Positions 26,170 to 32,323 of a stretch of DNA of 48,533 bases are shown here, piece after piece (position 1 is the stretch's first letter; each line of letters opens with the position of its first letter). The notes beneath the pieces are model-generated. The model saw only the letters and a program-made list of their open reading frames with translations, did no database searches and was not told the origin of the DNA. Source of the stretch: Fibrobacter sp. (GTDB lineage: Bacteria; Fibrobacterota; Fibrobacteria; Fibrobacterales; Fibrobacteraceae). Both the position numbers and the translations under genes were made by a program. The stretch lies in NCBI GenBank assembly GCA_017530965.1, contig JAFXLS010000019.1, positions 1 to 48,533 on the forward strand. Direction: 5' to 3'.

Positions 26170-28082
26170 TACGAGCCCCACTGATAATCACCAGCTTCGT
26201 AAACGGGGCTTTCTCCGTTGAAGCCGCGCGGACGCTTGATTTTATCGTCGAAAAGAGTTTTGTTGAATATGCGGAAATCACCTCGTTCGTAGCTTTGGAA
26301 TGAAATATGGCAGAAAATGGGCCCTGCGGGCATATATTCGCTGTAGCTCATGGTGCGTTCGCCTGCAGTATAGAGGTAGTTAAAGTATTTTCCGTTCAGT
26401 ACGATATGGAGGCCGATGTTGCCAACGGTGAACCAGCGACCCTTTGCGAGAATATTTTCATGGTGTGTGTCGTCGTAGTCCATTACCACGAATTCTGCAT
26501 CGCCATTCTTGTCGAGGTGAAAACGGTACTTGTGGTTGCCGCCGCAGCAACGGCCGTCAAAGAACCAAGTGTATCCGCTGGCGGCGGCGATACGCGGGTC
26601 GCGCACGCTGGTGTCAGGGTGGGCGAGTTGTTCGTCGGTTACGAGGCGCTCTGGTTCTACGGCGGCAATCAATTGTTCCAGGGTTTTCGGATTGTTGACT
26701 GTCGGAAGGCTGATTTTGTTCTTCGCTTCACTCAAGGCGCGACGGTAGAGTCGGTAAGGAATGCCGTCGTCACTAATCATGGTGAGTTCATCTTGGCTGA
26801 ACACATAGTAAGCGTACGTTTTGGTTCCGGTTTTTGTGACCACGTTGAAACTGCGGTTGTTGAGCGTGTACCACTGCCCAGAAACATTCGGGAAACCAGA
26901 AACCGCTGCAATTCCGTCTTCGCCGATGACAACGGTGTAGTCATCGCTGATCCAGGCTTCGTCAGCTGCGGTAATCAGGCGACAGTCGCGGTTTTTGTCT
27001 CCGACACAAACCGCGTCGCTCGGGTTTGCCGCTTCGCAGGCGCTAATCATTCCCGGCGGAAGTTCGGTAGAAGCCCCTAACCGGAATCCCATATCGGCAG
27101 CACCGTCACGGCTACGGATGGCCCGGCGGCTTACCCGAGCGAATTCGGCGGGCTCGCCGTAACTGCCGCCACGCCGCGTCTTGTTGCCGGAACCCGTAAG
27201 CTGTACTGGGTTGATCTTTTCAGCTGCGGTATAACCTACGAGCCAATCGTACACCCATTCCCAAGAATTGCCGCTCATGTCGTAGAGCCCGAGTTTGTTC
27301 GGTTTTTTGGTAGCGACGTCATGCGCTTTGCCTCCGCTGTTTTCGGAGTACCAAGCGACATCATCAACAACGTTGCCTCCTGAGAATTTGAAGTTGTCGG
27401 CAATCCCATCCTTGCCTCCGCGAGCTGCAAATTCCCATTCGGCGTCGGTGAGCAGGCGGTATTGGCGGCCTGTCAATTGTCCTAATTTGCAAGCGAAATT
27501 ATTCGCGTCAAACCAGCTTACACCAATTTTGGGTGCGTTCCCTGATTCCCATGCGTTTTTCTTTCCGCCCATCACGGCGTTCCATTGGCTGATCGTCACT
27601 TCGGTTTTGGCGGCGAAATAATCGCTGACGGTCACCTTGTGCGCAGGAGTCTCGTAAATTTTGTCTTGATCGGCGCAGTTGTCGCATCCGCGTGTGTACG
27701 AACCTCCCGGAACATGAACCATGTCAAAAAAGACTCCGTTCACGGTATCGGTAAAATTTGCTGGTGCAATATACGAAAATCCAGTTACACTTGAAGAACT
27801 TAGAATAGCAGCAAGATTATCTGACGAGGAGGAGTTGATAAGCTCACCGTCTGATGAACTTGACGCAAGAATTCCGCTCGACGAATAGGTGTCGACAGTG
27901 CTATTTGCAACTCCGGAGCTGTTTTTTTGAAGCGAATCCGCTTTTGCCCATTCCGGAACAGCAGTTGCCGCGGAATCGCCTTCAACGGAAGGAGTTATTC
28001 CGCTTTCAGACGATTCCGAGCAACCCCCAAACATTCCGGCGATAAAAGCAATCGCCATAACACCCGAGGAAAGTTTGTACAT
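26169..28082 (-). CDS. Lipoprotein with FGE/sulfatase-modifying-factor-like domain
   Basis: 637 aa. ATG 28082 has GGAGG 5 bp upstream; a GTG further up (28109) is disfavoured. Lipobox FGGC (Cys ~21), then a Ser-rich linker. Residues ~95-350 are an SUMF1/FGE-type fold: FDMVHVPGGSYTRGC, KVTVSDYFAAKTEVTISQWNAV, YRLLTDAEWEFAARGG, LYDMSGNSWEWVYDW, RRGGSYGEPAE, DMGFRLG. These resemble formylglycine-generating and related lectin-like surface proteins; whether it is catalytic is unknown. The C-terminal ~270 residues are a beta-rich domain I do not recognise, with a RCCGGN spot. It is translationally coupled to the histidine phosphatase lipoprotein. Confidence 0.82.
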   Translation of the reverse strand: MYKLSSGVMAIAFIAGMFGGCSESSESGITPSVEGDSAATAVPEWAKADSLQKNSSGVANSTVDTYSSSGILASSSSDGELINSSSSDNLAAILSSSSVTGFSYIAPANFTDTVNGVFFDMVHVPGGSYTRGCDNCADQDKIYETPAHKVTVSDYFAAKTEVTISQWNAVMGGKKNAWESGNAPKIGVSWFDANNFACKLGQLTGRQYRLLTDAEWEFAARGGKDGIADNFKFSGGNVVDDVAWYSENSGGKAHDVATKKPNKLGLYDMSGNSWEWVYDWLVGYTAAEKINPVQLTGSGNKTRRGGSYGEPAEFARVSRRAIRSRDGAADMGFRLGASTELPPGMISACEAANPSDAVCVGDKNRDCRLITAADEAWISDDYTVVIGEDGIAAVSGFPNVSGQWYTLNNRSFNVVTKTGTKTYAYYVFSQDELTMISDDGIPYRLYRRALSEAKNKISLPTVNNPKTLEQLIAAVEPERLVTDEQLAHPDTSVRDPRIAAASGYTWFFDGRCCGGNHKYRFHLDKNGDAEFVVMDYDDTHHENILAKGRWFTVGNIGLHIVLNGKYFNYLYTAGERTMSYSEYMPAGPIFCHISFQSYERGDFRIFNKTLFDDKIKRPRGFNGESPVYEAGDYQWGS

Positions 28083-28167
28083 ACGTACCTCCATCGAGTA
28101 AAAAATCACAACCCAGCTTTAATATACTTTCGAATTAAAGGAATTTGTTGCATATTTTTTGTCGGGC

Positions 28168-28185
28168 GTGGACAAATATGTCAAC
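28168..28185. promoter_or_regulatory. 18-bp palindrome, copy 1 (upstream of FGE lipoprotein)
   Basis: GTGGACAAATATGTCAAC: arms GTKGACA/TGTCMAC around 4 bp. It lies ~85 bp before the ATG of the FGE lipoprotein and right after the GH26 stop. A near-identical copy lies upstream of GH26 (29922-29939). Confidence 0.5.
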
Positions 28186-28194
28186 ACCTTTGTC

Positions 28195-29844
28195 CTATTT
28201 CTTTATGTATAAAGTAGATGCTGTGCGTCCTTGGATCTTTTGACGCACGATGTAGCGACCTTGCGGGAGTCCTTGCGTTGAAAGTCCGACATAATGGCCG
28301 TTTATGTCAAAAACGCCGACAGTTGTTGCAGAACCGTAAAATTTCGACACTTTGGCAATACGCGTCGTAGAGGTGTCCTGCTTGGGTTTGAACTTGTCCC
28401 AGCCGGGCATGTCTTCAAGCGAAAGGATTCGTTCATCGTCCATGTTGCTCTTCCACACGGCGTCTTTCGTCTGGCTGGGCCAGGTTCCGCTCCAGGTGCT
28501 GTACCACGGCATCCACCAGCTCCATACGGCTTCGTCGGTGTGCATGTTGTTCACGTCGGGAATGGGGCCGTTTTCGCTGAGTGCGATAATCTTCGTGGCA
28601 TTAGATGCGTTCTTGAACTTGTCAAAGGCGCTCGCGTTGCTGGAATGGTCGTTTGCGCTGTTGTAGATGTCGATAGAAAGCACGTCGTAGTATTCGCTGC
28701 CCGGATCCCAGGAGGTGACGGTAGAACCTTCGGGGTTGAATACCCAGATCATGTTCTTCACGCCCTTGACTTTGACCATGCAATCAAATACCAGTCGGTA
28801 GAGGGCTGCAAACTGGTCGCCCGAATTGATGCTCCACCAGAACCACTTGCCACCCGCTTCGTGCAGGGGGCGGAAGATTCCCGCCACACCTTCTTTTTGA
28901 AGTTCGAGGAAGTAGTCGGCGATGTGGTCGATGTCGGCGACGATACCCTTGTAGGCGGCACTTTCGGTGTTCCATTCGGTAGTGCTGGGCTTGAATCCGG
29001 TAGAGAAGTCAAAATCCGTGTATTCGCCGCCGTTGGCCGCACTCTGGATATAGAAGGCGTCCTTCTTGTCGAGCGGGTCTTTCCAGTGCCAGGTGAATGC
29101 AGGGATACCGCCCGCCTTCCACAGGTTCTTCGCGATGGAAATAGCCTTGTCGGTGTATTCCATGTTCCAGCTGCTGGAGGCGTTCGGGCCCGATGCGAAC
29201 AGGAAGTCGAGTCCGACGAGCACCGGGTACTTGCCCGTGCGCGTGTAAATGTACTTTACATCGTCGTGGGTCTTGAAATCGGCGCCCAGCGTGTATCCAC
29301 TCATGTCGCCGGTCATGATGCCACTAATCGTCTTCTTGCCGAAGTTCTCGCGCAAGAAACTGTAGAGCTTTACCGCACTCTCGGTCGCTTCCGGGGTGAC
29401 CGGCTTTGCGGAGAGCTTGAAGGGTACGGATTCGTAGGCGGAAATGTCGATGTAGTCTACGTCAATCCAACCCCAGTATTTCTCGATGGAGATGGAGTTT
29501 GCTCCCGCCTTGAGCGTGACTGCGGTCGAAAGGTCTGCCCATCCGGTCGTTGCGGCAAAGTCGATTGTGCCTGCGGTTGCGCCATTCACCTTGAGGTAAT
29601 TGGCCTTGAAATCGCCTGCCTTGTAGCGGATGGTGAGCGTGTATTTGCCTGCCGTTTCGACAGTGACGCCCGTGAATGTAATGTTACCTTCTTGAAGGCT
29701 TGCATAGCCTGTGCCCGAGACTTCGCTGCTGTTGACAATTTTTGCCTCGGTTGAGACGGTTGCCGATTCAGCTTCGTACTTGGTTGCAAATGCGCTTGTT
29801 GCGAGGGATGCCGCGAGAATGACGACTGTTTTTCTTTTAAACAT
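28195..29844 (-). CDS. Secreted beta-mannanase, CBM35-like module plus GH26
   Basis: 549 aa. The signal peptide ends near SAFA|TKYEAE. The N-terminal ~120 residues are a CBM35/CBM6-type sugar-binding domain (YEAESATV, SGTGYASL, GWIDVDYIDIS). The GH26 barrel (~140-465) carries FRPLHEAGGKWFWW with acid/base E329 and LSENGPIPD with nucleophile E424, plus MIWVFNPEG and LSIDIY. GH26 enzymes cut beta-1,4-mannans. The C-terminal module (TVGVFDINGHYVGLSTQG) is almost the same as that of the PL1 enzyme at 17195. AAGGAG is 5 bp before the ATG. The gene is divergent from the TIGR02147 gene at 30023, with palindrome copy 2 between them. Confidence 0.92.
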   Translation of the reverse strand: MFKRKTVVILAASLATSAFATKYEAESATVSTEAKIVNSSEVSGTGYASLQEGNITFTGVTVETAGKYTLTIRYKAGDFKANYLKVNGATAGTIDFAATTGWADLSTAVTLKAGANSISIEKYWGWIDVDYIDISAYESVPFKLSAKPVTPEATESAVKLYSFLRENFGKKTISGIMTGDMSGYTLGADFKTHDDVKYIYTRTGKYPVLVGLDFLFASGPNASSSWNMEYTDKAISIAKNLWKAGGIPAFTWHWKDPLDKKDAFYIQSAANGGEYTDFDFSTGFKPSTTEWNTESAAYKGIVADIDHIADYFLELQKEGVAGIFRPLHEAGGKWFWWSINSGDQFAALYRLVFDCMVKVKGVKNMIWVFNPEGSTVTSWDPGSEYYDVLSIDIYNSANDHSSNASAFDKFKNASNATKIIALSENGPIPDVNNMHTDEAVWSWWMPWYSTWSGTWPSQTKDAVWKSNMDDERILSLEDMPGWDKFKPKQDTSTTRIAKVSKFYGSATTVGVFDINGHYVGLSTQGLPQGRYIVRQKIQGRTASTLYIKK

Positions 29845-29921
29845 TGAAACTCCTTAATACACCATTGTGCTTTAAATCTATGTCCGTGAATACTTTTTAA
29901 GGAGTCTTTTTTCGGCTATGT

Positions 29922-29939
29922 GTGGACAAAAATGTCAAC
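29922..29939. promoter_or_regulatory. 18-bp palindrome, copy 2 (between GH26 and TIGR02147)
   Basis: GTGGACAAAAATGTCAAC differs from the copy at 28168 at a single central base. It lies between the divergent GH26 gene and the TIGR02147 gene of module 3, so it could act on either. Confidence 0.55.
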
Positions 29940-29976
29940 ATGTCTATAAAAAATCAGAAAAAATCGACTAAAAAAA

Positions 29977-30005
29977 TTGAATATTTAGATTATAAAAACT
30001 ATATT
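29977..30005 (+). promoter_or_regulatory. Promoter of the module 3 regulator operon
   Basis: TTGAAT (29977-29982) and TATATT (30000-30005) are separated by 17 bp, ending 17 bp before the ATG of the TIGR02147 gene. Confidence 0.65.
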
Positions 30006-30022
30006 ATTGGGATTGGTCAACC

Positions 30023-30871
30023 ATGTTCGCAAGAAACAAAATCAACATATACGATTACACCGACTATCGTAAATTCCTGCAGGATTTCTACGAGCTCGAA
30101 AAGTCGCTTGATCCGTCCTTTAGCTATCGGGTCTTTGCTACGGCTGTAGACATTGACGCGAGTCTCTTGGTGAAAATCCTGCAGGGAAAACGTCACGTGT
30201 CCTCGAAAGGCATTGAACCGTTTGTTGAGTTTTTCCGTTTCAAGGAGGCGAAGGCGGAATACTTCCGTGAAATGGTTGCCTATGGTAAGGCAAAGACCGA
30301 CGAAGATGTTCGCAAACATTTTGAAATACTCCAGAAAATGCGCCCCGCTGCCTGCCGCGAACTAGATGAGGCTCGCTACTGTTATTTTCAACAGTGGTAT
30401 TATCCGATGATTCGCTCGGCGCTCGATGTATTTGATTATCGAGGCCCGCAAAATGCCGCCGCACTCGCCGAGACATGCATTCCGAAACTTACCGCTTCGC
30501 AGGTCGAAAAAGCGGTCGAGGCCTTGCTGCAGCTGGGTCTTGCCCGCCAATGCAAGGATGGCCGCGTGGAACCCACCGAGGCGCACATCCGTACGCAGGA
30601 ACACTGGCTGAGTGCCACCATTAGTGACTACCAGGGACGTATCGCCGAACTGGCCCGCGATTCGATTGCCAACACCCCAAAGGAAAAGCGTGATATCAGC
30701 ACGCTCACCATGGCGCTTGACTCGAGCCAAATCCAAAAAATCCGCGATATCCTTGCCGAAACGCGAAAATCCATCGTAAATGTGGTCAATGCGATGCCTT
30801 CGCAAATTTGCGACAGCGTTTATCAATTAAATTTCCAGTTGTTCCCGATGATGAAAAAGGAAGAACGATGA
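30023..30871 (+). CDS. TIGR02147-family putative regulator (module 3)
   Basis: 282 aa, soluble. Family pattern as in the copies at 10662 and 19040: N-terminal INIYDYTDYRKFLQDFYELEK, a putative helix-turn-helix (FSYRVFATAVDIDASLLVKILQGKRHVSSKGI), the FREMVAYGKAKTDED block, YCYFQQWYYPMIRSALDVFDYRG, a winged-helix-like stretch (LLQLGLARQCKDGRVEPTE) and the final VYQLNFQLFPMM. It is first in an operon: its stop overlaps the start of the next lipoprotein gene (ATGA at 30868-30871). A promoter and palindrome lie upstream. DNA binding is inferred. Confidence 0.85.
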   Translation: MFARNKINIYDYTDYRKFLQDFYELEKSLDPSFSYRVFATAVDIDASLLVKILQGKRHVSSKGIEPFVEFFRFKEAKAEYFREMVAYGKAKTDEDVRKHFEILQKMRPAACRELDEARYCYFQQWYYPMIRSALDVFDYRGPQNAAALAETCIPKLTASQVEKAVEALLQLGLARQCKDGRVEPTEAHIRTQEHWLSATISDYQGRIAELARDSIANTPKEKRDISTLTMALDSSQIQKIRDILAETRKSIVNVVNAMPSQICDSVYQLNFQLFPMMKKEER

Positions 30872-32112
30872 AAATGTTCCAGGTGTTTAGGATTCGTTTA
30901 TTGTCTTGTATCGCATTCGGCTTCGTGCTGACTGCGTTTTTGGGCTGTTCTGATAGCGGGTCTAAAACTGCCGGAGCCACGAGCGAGACGACGAACGGGA
31001 TTGCGATCGTGGCACTTGATGGAGTTCACAAGCCGATTCCGCAAGCGCGCGTCACCTTGTTCAAACGTCCTGGAACCGTTTCAGCAGAAACCCCGTCCGA
31101 AGTCCTGGATGTGACGCAGTTCCTTCCGTCCTATGTCACTGCGCTGGAAACCGCTACTGCGAATGATTCCGGTAAGGTGCAGTTTGAAACTCTGCCAGAT
31201 CAGTGCCAGGATGCAAGGTGCTATGTTGAGGGGATTGCCGGCGAAGACTCCTCGCTCATGGTTTGGACGAAACTCGATGCGGTTGATTCCACAGCCGATG
31301 AAATTGAGCTCTTGCCGTCAGTATCGCTTACGGTGCGTACCGGGACAGACGTCTCTGATTCCACGGTTCTGGGCAGTTCCGTGATGCTTGATGCGACGCC
31401 CTATTGGGCCAAAAATGATGGAAGCGAGTTCGTATTCTCGCATGTTCCGGCGGGTCTATATACCGTTGTCGCGAATAGTCGGCCCGTTGGTGAAATTTCG
31501 CTTGACGCGGGCACTTCTGTTGACACGCTCCTGTGGTTCCAGGATTTGTCTCACGAATACGTTTTCGAGGATTTTGACGACGGCGACAGCCTGAACAATT
31601 TGGCGAAAACATACCCGAATTACGGTTGGTACTACCTACCGCACAAGGGAGCGTCCTTTGAAAGCCCCGACAGCGTGGGTGGTTTTGCAGGGGCACTCGT
31701 AGATGACGGTGCTCGCGGGAAGTATCTTTCGTTAAAGTTTACCATCCAGGATACGGGCTATGTCATGCTCGGAACGCGTCTTGGCCTTGATACCGGTTAT
31801 TACGACTTGAGTGCGCTCACAGCCGTCCGGCTGAAAGTTCGCGGTGACTGCATGTTCGCCGTTGCGCTTGAACATTACCGCCAAATCGAGAATAACAACT
31901 ATAACAAGGCGCTGTGGTTTACGAAGGCGGGCGATGAATGGACCGAACTGGTCTTACACCCAGGCGAAGAAACCGTGGACAGTAAAAATTACCAAGTCTC
32001 GTGGGACGAAATTTCAAACGAAATCGGTATATTCAGCATCTTCATCTATAACGGTTCTTTCCTAGAAATAGATGAAATTGTATTTGAAGGGGTTGCTTCG
32101 ATTGAAAAATAG
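30868..32112 (+). CDS. Lipoprotein with CBM11-like C-terminal domain (module 3)
   Basis: 414 aa. ATG 30868 overlaps the TIGR02147 stop (ATGA), with AAGGA just upstream; the frame before it lies inside the regulator gene. Lipobox FLGC (Cys ~27). Residues ~45-220 form beta-sandwich units (GIAIVALDGVHKPIPQARVTLF, FVFSHVPAGLYTVVANS). Residues ~230-410 look like a galactose-binding or CBM11/CIA30-type domain (FEDFDDGDSLNN, GWYYLPHKG, VRLKVRGDCMFAVALEH, LEIDEIVFEG), probably binding beta-glucan or similar. Translational coupling with the regulator is the strongest sign that the pair works together. A terminator follows. Confidence 0.82.
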   Translation: MKMFQVFRIRLLSCIAFGFVLTAFLGCSDSGSKTAGATSETTNGIAIVALDGVHKPIPQARVTLFKRPGTVSAETPSEVLDVTQFLPSYVTALETATANDSGKVQFETLPDQCQDARCYVEGIAGEDSSLMVWTKLDAVDSTADEIELLPSVSLTVRTGTDVSDSTVLGSSVMLDATPYWAKNDGSEFVFSHVPAGLYTVVANSRPVGEISLDAGTSVDTLLWFQDLSHEYVFEDFDDGDSLNNLAKTYPNYGWYYLPHKGASFESPDSVGGFAGALVDDGARGKYLSLKFTIQDTGYVMLGTRLGLDTGYYDLSALTAVRLKVRGDCMFAVALEHYRQIENNNYNKALWFTKAGDEWTELVLHPGEETVDSKNYQVSWDEISNEIGIFSIFIYNGSFLEIDEIVFEGVASIEK

Positions 32113-32124
32113 GCGGTTTTGGCC

Positions 32125-32140
32125 GTAGTCCATGGACAAC
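32125..32140. promoter_or_regulatory. 16-bp palindrome, copy C
   Basis: GTAGTCCATGGACAAC differs from copy A only in one central base. It sits 12 bp after the module 3 lipoprotein stop and before its terminator, 183 bp from the PL1 start. Confidence 0.5.
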
Positions 32141-32165
32141 CCTAAATTCCAGAACCCCTACCGAG

Positions 32166-32191
32166 CACTCCGATAGGAGTGTATTTTTTTT
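32166..32191 (+). terminator. Terminator of module 3 operon
   Basis: Stem CACTCC / GGAGTG (32166-32171, 32176-32181) with loop GATA and tail TATTTTTTTT. Confidence 0.78.
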
Positions 32192-32261
32192 AGCGTAAAA
32201 CGAGTTTTTACAATCGTTGTCATCAACCAAACACATATTAATGTGCTTGGCAGATAACGTT

Positions 32262-32303
32262 TTGAAAATAAAGGTGTCGTAATTAGATTACAAACGGTGT
32301 AAT
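32262..32303 (+). promoter_or_regulatory. Promoter with overlapping inverted repeat before PL1
   Basis: TTGAAA (32262-32267) and TAGATT (32284-32289) are 16 bp apart. An inverted repeat ATTACA / TGTAAT (32287-32292, 32298-32303) overlaps the -10 and the expected transcription start near 32296, a typical repressor-operator place. Confidence 0.5.
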
Positions 32304-32323
32304 AGCTCAAAAAAGAGGAAAAA

